DNA from: Inia geoffrensis | Lineage: Eukaryota; Chordata; Mammalia; Artiodactyla; Iniidae | DNA: 64,000 nt | NCBI GenBank assembly: GCA_036417435.1 | Contig: CM070910.1 | Span: 82,878,784-82,942,783 of the forward strand | Direction: 5' to 3' | Translations under genes and position numbers: made by a program | Shown: in pieces, positions 34,140-46,521 of the stretch | Numbering within the stretch: position 1 is the first letter of the stretch | How the letters are laid out: each line of letters opens with the position of its first letter | Notes under the pieces: model-generated | The model's input: only the letters and a program-made list of their open reading frames with translations | The model's database searches: none | What the model was told of the DNA's origin: nothing

Positions 34140-35483
34140 GAATGGGGAGGGATTAGGGTACAATTTAGGGTACGGCAACTCTTAAGGTTTAGCGTACGTG
34201 TGAGGGCACGAGTTAGTGTTGGTGTCCTGGTTAAGATTAGGGCACGGGTGAGGGTAAGGCTTCGGGTGACGGTCAGGGTTAGGATTCGGGTTAGGGTTAG
34301 GGTTAAGGAATGCAGAGGGATTAGGCTACAGCTTAGGGTACGACAGTGCTTAAGGGATAGCGTTCGTGTGAGGGCAAGGGTTAGTGTTAGTGTCCTGGTT
34401 AAGATTAGGGCACGGGTGAGGGTAAGGCTTCAGGTGAGGGTCAGGGTTAGGATTCGGGTTAGGGTTAGGGTTAGGGAATGGCGAGGGATTAGGGTACAGT
34501 TTAGGGTACGACAACGATTAAGGGTTAGCGTACGTGTGAGGGCACAATTTAGTGTTGGTGTCCTGGTTAAGATTAGGGCACGGGTGAGGGTAAGGTTTCG
34601 GGTGAGGGTCAGGGATAGAATTCGGGTTAGGGTTAGGGTTAGGGAATGGGGAGATATTAGGGCACAGTTTAGGGTACCACAACGCTTAAGGTTTAGCGTA
34701 CGTGTGAGGTCACTAGTTAGTGTTAGTGTACTGCTTACGATTAGGGCACAGGTGAGGGTAAGGCCTCGGAAGAGGGTCACGTTAAGGGTTAGGGTTAGGG
34801 TTAGGGTTAGGGAATGGGGATTGATTAGGGTACAGGTTAGGGTACGGCAATGGCCTAGGGTTGGCGTACGTTAGAGGGCATGGGTTAGTGTTGATGTACT
34901 GGTTAAAATTAGGACACGGGTGAGGGTAAAGTTTCGGGTGAGTGTCATGGTTAGGTTTCAGGTTAGGGTTAGAGTTAGGGAATGGAGAGGGATTAGGGTA
35001 CAGGTTAGGGTACCGCTGCGGTTTAGTGTTAGCGTACGTTTGAGGGCAAGATTTAGTCTTGGTGTCCTGGTTATGATTAGGGCACGGGTGAGGGTAAGGC
35101 TTCGGGTGAGGGTCAGGGTTAGGATTCGGGTTAGGGTTAGGGTTAGGGAATGGAGAGGGATTAGGGTACAGGTTAGGGTACGACAATGCTTAAGGGTTAG
35201 CGTAAGTGTGAGGGCACGAGTTAGTGTTTGTGTACTGGTTAAGACAATGGCACCGATGAGGGTAAGGCCTCGGAAAAGGGTCACGTTCAGGGTTTGGCCT
35301 AGGGTTAGGGTTAGGGAATGGGGAGAGATTAGGGTACAGGATAGGGTACGACAATGCTTAAGGGTTAGCGTACGTTTGAGGGCATGAGTTAGTGTTTGTG
35401 TACTGGTTAAGATTAGGGCATTGGTTAGGGTAGGGCATCGGAAGTGGGTCAGGTTTAGGGATGGGGTTAGGGTTAGGGTTAAG
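34140..35483 (+). repeat. Complete 8-monomer HOR, 1344 bp
   Basis: M1 34140, M2 34308, M3 34476, M4 34644, M5 34812, M6 34980, M7 35148, M8 35316. Sister of the preceding unit. Confidence 0.93.
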
Positions 35484-35544
35484 GAATGGGGGCGGATTAG
35501 GGTACAATTTAGGGTACGGCAACGCTTAAGGTTTAGCGTACGTG

Positions 35545-37229
35545 TGAGGGCACGAGTTAGTGTTGGTGTCCTGGTTAAGATTAGGGCACGGGTGAGGGTA
35601 AGGCTTCGGGTGAGGGTCAGGGTTAGGATTCGGGTTAGGGTTAGGGTTAAGGAATGCAGAGGGATTAGGCTACAGCTTAGGGTACGACAGTTCTTAGGGG
35701 TTAGCGTTCGTGTGAGGGCAAGGGTTAGTGTTAGTGTCCTGGTTAAGATTAGGGCACGGGTGAGGGTAAGGCTTCAGGTGAGGGTCAGGGTTAGGATTCG
35801 GGTTAGGGTTAGGGTTAGGGAATGGGGAGGGATTAGGGTACAGTTTAGGGTAAGACAACGATTAAGGGTTAGCGTACGTGTGAGGGCACAAGTTAGTGTT
35901 GGTGTCCTTGTTAAGATTAGGGCACGGGTGAGGGTAAGGTTTCGGGTGAGGCTCAGGGATAGAATTCGGGTTAGGGTTAGGGTTAGGGAATGGGGAGATA
36001 TTAGGGCACAGTTTAGGGTACCACAACGCTTAAGGTTTAGCGTACGTGTGAGGTCACTAGTTAGTGTTACTGTACTGCTTATGATTAGGGCACAGGTGAG
36101 GGTAAGGCCTCGGAAGAGGGTCACGTTAAGGGTTAGGGTTAGGGTTAGGGAATGGGGATTGATTAGGGTACAGGTTAGGGTACGGCAATGGCTTAGGGTT
36201 GGCGTACGTTAGAGGGCATGGGTTAGTGTTGATGTACTGGTTAAAATTAGGACACGGGTGAGGGTAAAGTTTCGGGTGAGTGTCATGGTTAGGTTTCAGG
36301 TTAGGGTTAGGGTTAGGGAATGGAGAGGGATTAGGGTACAGGTTAGGGTACCGCTGCGGTTTAGTGTTAGCGTACGTTTGAGGGCACGAGTTAGTGTTGG
36401 TGTCCTGGTTAAGATTAGGGCACGGGTGAGGGTAAGGCTTCGGGTGAGGGTCAGGGTTAGGATTCGGGTTAGGGTTAGGGTTAAGGAATGCAGAGGGATT
36501 AGGCTACAGCTTAGGGTACGACAGTTCTTAGGGGTTAGCGTTCGTGTGAGGGCAAGGGTTAGTGTTAGTGTCCTGGTTAAGATTAGGGCACGGGTGAGGG
36601 TAAGGCTTCAGGTGAGGGTCAGGGTTAGGATTCGGGTTAGGGTTAGGGTTAGGGAATGGGGAGGGATTAGGGTACAGTTTAGGGTAAGACAACGATTAAG
36701 GGTTAGCGTACGTGTGAGGGCACAAGTTAGTGTTGGTGTCCTTGTTAAGATTAGGGCACGGGTGAGGGTAAGGTTTCGGGTGAGGCTCAGGGATAGAATT
36801 CGGGTTAGGGTTAGGGTTAGGGAATGGGGAGATATTAGGGCACAGTTTAGGGTACCACAACGCTTAAGGTTTAGCGTACGTGTGAGGTCACTAGTTAGTG
36901 TTACTGTACTGCTTATGATTAGGGCACAGGTGAGGGTAAGGCCTCGGAAGAGGGTCACGTTAAGGGTTAGGGTTAGGGTTAGGGAATGGGGATTGATTAG
37001 GGTACAGGTTAGGGTACGGCAATGGCTTAGGGTTGGCGTACGTTAGAGGGCATGGGTTAGTGTTGATGTACTGGTTAAAATTAGGACACGGGTGAGGGTA
37101 AAGTTTCGGGTGAGTGTCATGGTTAGGTTTCAGGTTAGGGTTAGGGTTAGGGAATGGAGAGGGATTAGGGTACAGGTTAGGGTACCGCTGCGGTTTAGTG
37201 TTAGCGTACGTTTGAGGGCACGAGTTAGT
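35545..37229 (+). repeat. Perfect 834-bp tandem duplication
   Basis: Positions 35545-36395 and 36379-37229 are identical at offset 834; I compared them line by line and found no mismatch. The overlap of 17 bp at the junction is the microhomology between M1 and M6 (TGAGGGCACGAGTTAGT). 834 is five monomers minus one hexamer, the missing hexamer being in the M4 tail of both copies. Confidence 0.95.
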
Positions 37230-37275
37230 CTTGGTGTCCTGGTTAAGATTAGGGCACGGGTGAGGGTAAGGCTTC

Positions 37276-37321
37276 GGGTGAGGGTCAGGGTTAGGGTTAG
37301 GGTTAGGGTTAGGGAATGGGG
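37276..37321 (+). other. Longest uninterrupted run of GGG triplets
   Basis: Eight G-runs spaced exactly three bases apart (loops TGA, TCA, TTA four times, AAT) created where an M6 3' half was fused to the TTAGGG tail of an M4. It is the densest quadruplex-capable stretch I found. Confidence 0.75.
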
Positions 37322-37985
37322 ATTGATTAGGGTACAGGTTAGGGTACGGCAATGGCTTAGGGTTGGCGTACGTTAGAGGGCATGGGTTAGTGTTGATGTA
37401 CTGGTTAAAATTAGGACACGGGTGAGGGTAAAGTTTCGGGTGAGTGTCATGGTTAGGTTTCAGGTTAGGGTTAGAGTTAGGGAATGGAGAGGGATTAGGG
37501 TACAGGTTAGGGTACCGCTGCGGTTTAGTGTTAGCGTACGTTTGAGGGCACGAGTTAGTCTTGGTATCCTGGTTAAGATTAGGGCACGGGTGAGGGTAAG
37601 GCTTCGGGTGAGGGTCAGGGTTAGGATTCGGGTTAGGGTTAGGGTTAGGGAATGGAGAGGGATTAGGTTACAGGTTAGGGTACGACAATGCTTAAGGGTT
37701 AGCGTAAGTGTGAGGGCACGAGTTAGTGTTGGTGTACTGGTAAAGACAACGGCAACGATGAGGGTAAGGCCTCGGAAAAGGGTCACGTTCAGGGTTTCGC
37801 TTAGGGTTAGGGTTAGGGAATGGGGAGGGATTAGGGTACAGGATAGGGTACGACAATGCTTAAGGGTTAGCGTACGTTTGAGGGCATGAGTTAGTGTTTG
37901 TGTACTGGTTAAGATTTGGGCATTGGTTAGGGTAGGGCATCGGAAGTGGGTCAGGTTTAGGGATGGGGTTGGGGTTAGGGTTAAG

Positions 37986-39299
37986 GAATGGGGAGGGATT
38001 AGGGTACAATTTAGGGTACGACAACGCTTAAGGTTTAGCGTACGTGTGAGGGCACGAGTTAGTGTTGGTGTCCTGGTTAAGATTAGGGCACGGGTGAGGG
38101 TAAGGCTTCGGGTGAGGGTCAGGGTTAGGATTCGGGTTAGGGTTAGGGTTAAGGAATGCAGAGGGATTAGGCTACAGCTTAGGGTACGACAGTGCTTAAG
38201 GGTTAGCGTTCGTGTGAGGGCAAGGGTTAGTGTTAGTGTCCTGGTTAAGATTAGGGCACGGGTGAGGGTAAGGCTTCAGGTGAGGGTCAGGGTTAGGATT
38301 CAGGTTAGGGTTAGGGTTAGGGAATGGGGAGGGATTAGGGTACAGTTTAGGGTAAGACAACGATTAAGGGTTAGCGTACGTGTGAGGGCACAAATTAGTG
38401 TTGGTGTCCTGGTTAAGATTAGGTCACGGGTGAGTGTAAGGTTTCGGGTGAGGGTCAGGTATAGAATTCGGGTTAGGGTTAGGGTTAGGGAATGGGGAGA
38501 TATTAGGGCACAGTTTAGGGTACCACAACGCTTAAGGTTTAGCGTACGTGTGAGGTCACTAGTTAGTGTTAGTGTACTGCTTACGAATAGGGCACGGGTG
38601 AGGGTAAGGCCTCGGAAGAGGGTCACGTTAAGGGTTAGGGTTAGGGTTAGGGTTAGGGAATGGGGATTGATTAGGGTACAGGTTAGGGTACGGCAATGGC
38701 TTAGGGTTGGCGTACGTTAGAGGGCATGGGTTAGTGTTGATGTACTGGTTAAAATTAGGACACGGGTGAGGGTAAAGTTTCGGGTGAGTGTCATGGTTAG
38801 GTTTCAGGTTAGGGTTAGGGTTAGGGAATGGAGAGGGATTAGGGTACAGGTTAGGGTACCGCTGCGGTTTAGTGTTAGCGTACGTGTGAGAGCACGAGTT
38901 AGTCTTGGTGTCCTGGTTAAGATTAGGGCACGGGTGAGGGTAAGGCTTCGGGTGAGGGTCAGGGAATGGAGAGGGATTAGGGTACAGATTAGGGTACGAC
39001 AATGCTTAAGGGTTAGCGTAAGTGTGAGGGCACGAGTTAGTCTTGGTGTACTGGTTAAGACAAGGGCACCGATGAGGGTAAGGCCTCGTAAAAGGGTCAC
39101 GTTCAGGGTTTCGCTTAGGCTTAGGGTTAGGGAATGGGGAGGGATTAGGGTACAGGATAGGGTACGACAATGCTTAAGGGTTAGCGTATGTTTGAGGGCA
39201 TGAGTTAGTGTTTGTGTACTGGTTAAGATTAGGGCATTGGTTAGGGTAGGGCATGGGAAGTGGGTCAGGTTTACGGATGGGGTTAGGGTTAGGGTTAAG
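37986..39299 (+). repeat. 8-monomer HOR with 138-bp M6, 1314 bp
   Basis: M1 37986, M2 38154, M3 38322, M4 38490, M5 38658, M6 38826 (138 bp), M7 38964, M8 39132. M6 has lost 30 bp (five hexamers) at its 3' end, directly after GAGGGTCAGGG. Confidence 0.93.
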
Positions 39300-40139
39300 G
39301 AATGGGGAGGGATTAGGGTACAATTTAGGGTACGACAACGCTTAAGGTTTAGCGTACGTGTGAGGGCACGAGTTAATGTTGGTGTCCTGGTTAAGATTAG
39401 GGCACGGGTGAGGGTAAGGCTTCGGGTGAGGGTCAGGGTTAGGATTCGGGTTAGGGTTAGGGTTAAGGAATGCAGAGGGATTAGGGTACAGCTTAGGGTA
39501 CGACAGTTCTTAAGGGTTAGCGTTCGTGTGAGGGCAAGGGTTAGTGTTAGTGTCCTGGTTAAGATTAGGGCACGGGTGAGGGTAAGGCTTCAGGTGAGGG
39601 TCAGGGTTAGGATTCGGTTTAGGGTTAGGGTTAAGGAATGGGGAGGGATTAGGGTACAGTTTAGGATACCACAACGATTAAGTCTTAGCGTACGTGTGAG
39701 GGCACAAGTTAGTGTTGGTGTCCTGGTTAAGATTAGGGCACGGGTGAGGGTAAGGCTTCGGGTGAGGGTCAGGGTTAGGATTCGGGTTAGGGTTAGGGTT
39801 AGGGAATGGAGAGGGATTAGCGTACAGGTTAGGGTACGACAATGCTTAAGGGTTAGCGTAAGTATGAGAGCACGAGTTAGTGTTGGTGTACTGGTTAAGA
39901 CAACCGCACCGATGAGGGTAAGGCCTCGGAAAAGGGTCACGTTCAGGGTTTCGCTTAGGGTTAGGGTTAGGGAATGGGGAGGGATTAGGGTACAGGATAG
40001 GGTACGACAATGCTTAAGGGTTAGCGTACGTTTGAGGGCATGAGTTAGTGTTTGTGTACTGGTTAAGATTAGGGCATTGGTTAGGGTAGGGCATCGGAAG
40101 TGGGTCAGGTTTAGGGATGGGGTTAGGGTTAGGGTTAAG
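39300..40139 (+). repeat. 5-monomer HOR variant with M3/M6 fusion, 840 bp
   Basis: M1 39300, M2 39468, M3/M6 39636, M7 39804, M8 39972. The fusion starts as M3 (TACAGTTTAG), passes through GGATACCACAACG, and ends with the M6-type tail TTAGGATTCGGG before GAATGGAGAG. Confidence 0.9.
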
Positions 40140-41482
40140 GAATGGGGAGGGTTTAGGTTACAATTTAGGGTACGACAACGCTTAAGGTTTAGCGTACGTG
40201 TGAGGGCACGTGTTAGTGTTGGTGTCCTGGTTAAGATTAGGGCACGGGTGAGGGTAAGGCTTCGGGTGAGGGTCTGGGTTAGGATTCGGGTTAGGGTTAG
40301 GGTTAAGGAATGCAGAGGGATTAGGGTACAGCGTAGGGTACGACATTGCTTACGTGTTAGCGTTCGTGTGAGGGCAAGGGTTAGTGTTAGTGTCCTGGTT
40401 AAGATTAGGGCACGGGTGAGGGTAAGGCTTCAGGTGAGGGTCAGGGTTAGGATTCGGGTTAGGGTTAGGGTTAGGGAATGGGGAGGGAATAGGGTACAGT
40501 TTAGGGTACGACAACGATTAAGTGTTAGCGTACGTGTGAGGGAACAAGTTAGTGTTGGTGTCCTGGTTAAGATTAGCGCACGGGTGAGGGTAAGGTTTCG
40601 GGTGAGGGTCAGGGATAGAATTCGGGTTAGGGTTAGGGTTAGGGAATGGGGAGATATTAGGGCACAGTTTAGGGTACCACAACGCTTAAGGTTTAGCGTA
40701 CGTGTGAGGTCACTAGTTAGTGTTAGTGTACTGCTTACGATTAGGGCACGGGTGAGGGTAAGGCCTCAGAAGAGGGTCACGTTAAGGGTTAGGGTTAGGG
40801 TTAGGGTTAGGGAATGGGGAGTGATTAGGGTACAGGTTAGGGTACGGCAATGGCTTAGTGTTGGCGTACGTTGGAGGGCATGGGTTAGTGTTGATGTACT
40901 GGTTAAAATTAGGACACGGGTGAGGGTAAAGTTTCGGGGGAGTGTCATGGTTAGGTTTCAGGTTAGGGTTAGGGTTAGGGAATGGAGAGGGATTAGGGTA
41001 CAGGTTAGGGTACCGCTGCGGTTTAGTGTTAGTGTACATGTGAGGGCACGAGTTAATCTTGGTGTCCTGGTAAGATTAGGGCACGGGTGAGGGTAAGGTT
41101 TCGGGTGAGGGTCAGGGTTAGGATTCGGGTTAGGGTTAGGGTTAGGGAATGGAGAGGGATTAGGGTACAGGTTAGGGTATGACAATGCTTAAGGGTTAGC
41201 GTAAGTGTGAGGGCACGAGTTAGTGTTGGTTTACTGGTTAAGACAACGGCACCGATGAGGGTAAGGCCTCGGAAAAGGGTCACGTTCAGGGTTTCGCTTA
41301 GGGTTAGGGTTAGGGAATGGGGAGGGATTAGGATACAGGATAGGGTACGACAATGCTTAAGGGTTAGCGTACGTTTGAAGGCATGAGTTAGTGTTTGTGT
41401 ACTGGTTAAGATTAGGGCATTGGTTAGGGTAGGGCATCGTAGGTGGGTCAGGTATAGGGATGGGCTTAGGGTTAGGGTTAAG
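40140..41482 (+). repeat. 8-monomer HOR, 1343 bp
   Basis: M1 40140, M2 40308, M3 40476, M4 40644, M5 40812, M6 40980 (167 bp, CCTGGTAAGATT), M7 41147, M8 41315. The 1-bp loss in M6 breaks the long Arg-Val frame that otherwise runs through this unit. Confidence 0.92.
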
Positions 41483-42825
41483 GAATGGGGAGGGATTAGG
41501 GTACAATTTAGGGTACGACAACGCTTAAGGTTTAGCGTACGTGTGACGGCACGAGTTAGAGTTGGTGTCCTGGTTAAGATTAGGGCACGGGTGAGGGTAA
41601 GGTTTCGGGTGAGGGTCAGGGTTAGGATTCGGGTTAGGGTTAGGGTTAAGGAATGCAGAGGGATTAGGGTACAGCTTAGGGTACGACAGTGCTTAAGGGT
41701 TAGCGTTCGTGTGAGGGCAAGGTTTAGTGTTAGTGTCCTGGTTAAGATTAGGGCACGGGTGAGGGTAAGGCTTCAGGTGAGGGTCAGGGTTAGGATTCGG
41801 GTTAGGGTTAGGGTTAGGGAATGGGGAAGGATTAGGGTACAGTTTAGGGTACGACAACGATTAAGGGTTAGCCTACGTGTGAGGGCACAAGTTAGTGTTG
41901 GTGTCCTGGTTAAGATTAGGGCACGGGTGAGGGTAAGGTTTCGGGTGAGGGTCAGGGATAGAATTCGGGTTAGAGTTAGGGTTAGGGAATGGGGAGATAT
42001 TAGGGCACAGTTTAGGGTACCACAACGCTTAAGGTTTAGCGTACGTGTGAGGTCACTAGTTAGTGTTAGTGTACTGCTTACGATTAGGGCACGGGTGAGG
42101 GTAAGGCCTCGGAAGAGGGTCATGTTAAGGGTTAGGGTTAGGGTTAGGGTTAGGGAATGTGGATTGATTAGGGTACAGGTTAGGGTATGGCAATGGCTTA
42201 GGGTTGGCGTACATTAGAGGGCATGGGTTAGTGTTGATGTACTGGTTAAAATTAGGACACGGGTGAGGGTAAAGTTTCGGGTGAGTGTCATGGTTAGGTT
42301 TCAGGTTAGGGTTAGGGTTAGGGAATGGAGAGGGATTAGGGTACAGGTTAGGGTACCGCTGCGGTTTAGTGTTAGCATACGTTTGAGGGCACGAGTTAGT
42401 CTTGGTGTCCTGGTTAAGATTAGGGCACGGGTGAGGGTAAGGCTTCGGGTGAGGGTCAGGGTTAGGATTCGGGTTAGGGTTAGGGTTAGGGAATGGAGAG
42501 GGATTAGGGTACAGGTTAGGGTACGACAATGCTTAAGGGTTAGCGTAAGTGTGAGGGAACGAGTTAGTGTTGGTATACTGGTTAAGACAACGGCACCGAT
42601 GAGGGTAAGGCCTCGGAAAAGGGTCACGTTCAGGGTTTCGCTTAGGGTTAGCGTTAGGGAATGGGGAAGGATTAGGGTACAGGATAGGGTACGACAATGC
42701 TTAAGGGTTAGCGTACGTTTGGGGCATGAGTTAGTGTTTGTGTACTGGTTAAGATTAGGGCATTGGTTAGGGTAGGGCATCGGAAGTGGGTCAGGTTTAG
42801 GGATGGGGCTAGGGTTAGGGTTAAG
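41483..42825 (+). repeat. 8-monomer HOR, 1343 bp; start of 3696-bp duplication
   Basis: M1 41483, M2 41651, M3 41819, M4 41987, M5 42155, M6 42323, M7 42491, M8 42659 (167 bp, GTTTGGGGCATG). From 41604 it matches 45300 onward. Confidence 0.93.
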
Positions 42826-45178
42826 GAATGGGGAGGGATTAGGGTACAATTTAGGGTACGACAACGCTTAAGGTTTAGCGTACGTGTGAGGGCACGAGTT
42901 AGTGTTGGTGTCCTGGTTAAGATTAGGGCACGGGTGAGGGTAAGGCTTCGGGTGATGGTCAGGGTTAGGATTCGGGTTAGGGTTAGCTTTAAGGAATGCA
43001 GAGGGATTAGGGTACAGCTTAGGGTATGACAGTGCTTAAGGTTTAGCGTTCGTGTGAGGGCAAGGGTTAGTGTTAGTGTCCTGGTTAAGATTAGGGCACG
43101 GGTGAGGGTAAGGCTTCAGGTGAGGGTCAGGGTTAGGATTCGGGTTAGGGTTAGGGTTAGGGAATGGGGAGGGATTAGGGTACAGTTTAGGGTACGACAA
43201 CGATTAAGGGTTAGCGTACGTGTGAGGGAACAAGTTAGTGTTGGTGTCCTGTTTAAGATTAGGGCACGGGTGAGGGTAAGGTTTCGGGTGATGGTCAGGG
43301 ATAGAATTCGGGTTAGGTTTAGTGTTAGGGAATGGCGAGATATTAGGGCACAGTTTAGGGTAGCACAACGCTTAAGGTTTAGCGTACGTGTGAGGTCACT
43401 AGTTAGTGTTAGTGTACTGCTTAATATTAGGGCACGGGTGAGGGTAAGGCCTCGGAAGAGGGTCACGTTAAGGGTTAGGGTTAGGGTTAGGGTTAGGGAA
43501 TGGGGATTGATTAGGGTACAGGTTACGGTACGGCAATGGCTTAAGGTTGGCGTACGTTAGAGGGCATGGGTTAGTGTTGATGTACTGGTTAAAATTAGGA
43601 CACGGGTGAGGGTAAAGTTTCGGGTGAGTGTCATGGTTAGGTTTCAGGTTAGGGTTAGGGTTAGGGAATGGAGCGGGATTAGCGTACAGGTTAGGGTACC
43701 GCTGCGGTTTAGTGTTAGCGTACGTTTGAGGGCACGAGTTAGTCTTGGTGTCCTGGTTAAGATTAGGGCACGGGTGAGGGTAAGGCTTCGGGTGAGGGTC
43801 AGGGTTAGGATTCGGGTTAGGGTTAGCGTTAGGGAATGGAGAGGGATTAGGGTCCAGGTTAGGGTACGACAATGCTTAAGGGTTAGCGTAAGTGTGAGGG
43901 CACGAGTTAGTGTTGGTGTCCTGGTTAAGATTAGGGCACGGGTGAGGGTAAGGCTTCGGGTGAGGGTCAGGGTTAGGATTCGGGTTAGGGTTAGGGTTAA
44001 GGAATGCAGAGGGATTAGGGTACAGCTTTGGGTACGACAGTGCTTAAGGGTTAGCGTTCGTGTGAGGGCAAGGGTTAGTGTTAGTGTCCTGGTCAAGATT
44101 AGGGCACGGGTGAGGGTAAGGCTTCAGGTGAGGGTCAGGGTTAGGATTCGGGTTAGGGTTAGGGTTAGGGAATGGGGAGGGATTAGGGTACAGTTTAGGG
44201 TACGACAACGATTAAGGGTTAGCGTACGTGTGAGGGCACAAGTTAGTGTTGGTGTCCTGGTTAAGATTAGGGCACGGGTGAGGGTAAGGTTTCGGGTGAG
44301 GGTCAGGGATAGAATTCGGGTTAGGGTTAGGGTTAGGGAATGGGGAGATATTAGGGCACAGTTTAGGGTACCACAACGATTAAGGTTTAGCGTACGTGTG
44401 AGATCACCAGTTAGTGTTAGTGTACTGCTTACGATTAGGCCATGGGTGAGGGTAAGGCCTCGGAAGAGGGTCACGTTAAGGGTTAGGGTTAGGGTTAGGG
44501 TTAGGGAATGGGGATTGATTAGGGTACAGGTTAGGGTACGGCAATGGCTTAGGGTTGGCGTACGTTAGAGGGCATGGGTTAGTGTTGATGTACTGGTTAA
44601 AATCAGGACACGGGTGAGGGTAAAGTATCGGGTGAGTGTCATAGTTAGGTTTCAGGTTAGGGTTAGGGTTAGGGAATGGAGAGGGATTAGGGTACAGGTT
44701 TGGGTACCTCTGCGGTTTAGTGTTAGCGTACGTGTGAGGGCACGAGTTAGTCTTGGTGTCCTGGTTAAGATTAGGACACGGGTGAGGGTAAGGCTTCGGG
44801 TGAGGGTCAGGGTTAGGATTCGGGTTAGGGTTAGGGTTAGGGAATGGAGAGGGATTAGGGTACAGGTTAGGGTACGACAATGCTTAAGGGTTAGTGGAAG
44901 TGTGAGGGCACGAGTTAGTGTTGGTGTACTGGTTAAGACAATGGCACCGATGAGGGTAAGGCCTCCTAAAAGGGTCACGTTCAGGGTTTCGCTTAGGCTT
45001 AGGGTTAGGGAATGGGGAGGGATTAGGGTACAAGATAGGATACGACAATGCTTAAGGTTTAGCGTACGTTTAGAGGGCATGAGTTAGTATTTGTGTACTG
45101 GTTAAGATTAGGGCATTGGTTAGGGTAGGGCATCGGAAGTGGGTCAGGTTTAGGGATGGGGTTAGGGTTAGGGTTAAG
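42826..45178 (+). repeat. 14-monomer block with M7/M1 fusion, 2353 bp
   Basis: M1 42826, M2 42994, M3 43162, M4 43330, M5 43498, M6 43666, M7/M1 43834, M2 44002, M3 44170, M4 44338, M5 44506, M6 44674, M7 44842, M8 45010 (169 bp, GTTTAGAGGGCATG). The fusion starts as M7 (GTCCAGG, ACAATGC, GCGTAAG) and ends as M1, so M8 is skipped. Confidence 0.92.
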
Positions 45179-46521
45179 GAATGGGAAGGGATTAGGGTAC
45201 AATTTAGGGTACGATAACGCTTAAGGTTTAGCGTACGTGTGAGGGCACGAGTTAGTGTTGGTGTTCTGGTTAAGATTAGGGCACGGGTGAGGGTAAGGCT
45301 TCGGGTGAGGGTCAGGGTTAGGATTCGGGTTAGGGTTAGGGTTAAGGAATGCAGAGGGATTAGGGTACAGCTTAGGGTACGACAGTGCTTAAGGGTTAGC
45401 GTTCGTGTGAGGGCAAGGTTTAGTGTTAGTGTCCTGGTTAAGATTAGGGCACGGGTGAGGGTAAGGCTTCAGGTGAGGGTCAGGGTTAGGATTCGGGTTA
45501 GGGTTAGGGTTAGGGAATGGGGAGGGATTAGGGTACAGTTTAGGGTACGACAACGATTAAGGGTTAGCCTACGTGTGAGGGCACAAGTTAGTGTTGGTGT
45601 CCTGGTTAAGATTAGGGCACGGGTGAGGGTAAGGTTTCGGGTGAGGGTCAGGGATAGAATTCGGGTTAGAGTTAGGGTTAGGGAATGGGGAGATATTAGG
45701 GCACAGTTTAGGGTACCACAACGCTTAAGGTTTAGCGTACGTGTGAGGTCACTAGTTAGTGTTAGTGTACTGCTTACGATTAGGGCACGGGTGAGGGTAA
45801 GGCCTCGGAAGAGGGTCATGTTAAGGGTTAGGGTTAGGGTTAGGGTTAGGGAATGTGGATTGATTAGGGTACAGGTTAGGGTATGGCAATGGCTTAGGGT
45901 TGGCGTACATTAGAGGGCATGGGTTAGTGTTGATGTACTGGTTAAAATTAGGACACGGGTGAGGGTAAAGTTTCGGGTGAGTGTCATGGTTAGGTTTCAG
46001 GTTAGGGTTAGGGTTAGGGAATGGAGAGGGATTAGGGTACAGGTTAGGGTACCGCTGCGGTTTAGTGTTAGCATACGTTTGAGGGCACGAGTTAGTCTTG
46101 GTGTCCTGGTTAAGATTAGGGCACGGGTGAGGGTAAGGCTTCGGATGAGGGTCAGGGTTAGGATTCGGGTTAGGGTTAGGGTTAGGGAATGGAGAGGGAT
46201 TAGGGTACAGGTTAGGGTACGACAATGCTTAAGGGTTAGCGTAAGTGTGAGGGAACGAGTTAGTGTTGGTATACTGGTTAAGACAACGGCACCGATGAGG
46301 GTAAGGCCTCGGAAAAGGGTCACGTTCAGGGTTTCGCTTAGGGTTAGCGTTAGGGAATGGGGAAGGATTAGGGTACAGGATAGGGTACGACAATGCTTAA
46401 GGGTTAGCGTACGTTTGGGGCATGAGTTAGTGTTTGTGTACTGGTTAAGATTAGGGCATTGGTTAGGGTAGGGCATCGGAAGTGGGTCAGGTTTAGGGAT
46501 GGGGCTAGGGTTAGGGTTAAG
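45179..46521 (+). repeat. 8-monomer HOR, 1343 bp; second copy of 3696-bp unit begins
   Basis: M1 45179 (GAATGGGAAGG, GATAACG), M2 45347, M3 45515, M4 45683, M5 45851, M6 46019, M7 46187, M8 46355 (167 bp). Copy of 41604-42825 from M1's 3' end onward. Confidence 0.93.

Larger units (their letters stand above)
35484..37985 (+). repeat. 15-monomer block containing the 834-bp tandem duplication, 2502 bp
   Basis: M1 35484, M2 35652, M3 35820, M4 35988 (162), M5 36150, M6/M1 36318, M2 36486, M3 36654, M4 36822 (162), M5 36984, M6/M4 37152 (162), M5 37314, M6 37482, M7 37650, M8 37818. Rare variants ACAGTTCTTAGGGG, GTCCTTGTTAAG, GAGGCTCAGGG and GCTTATGATTAG occur in both halves. The M6 at 37152 is joined near its end to the TTAGGG tail of an M4. 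Confidence 0.92.
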
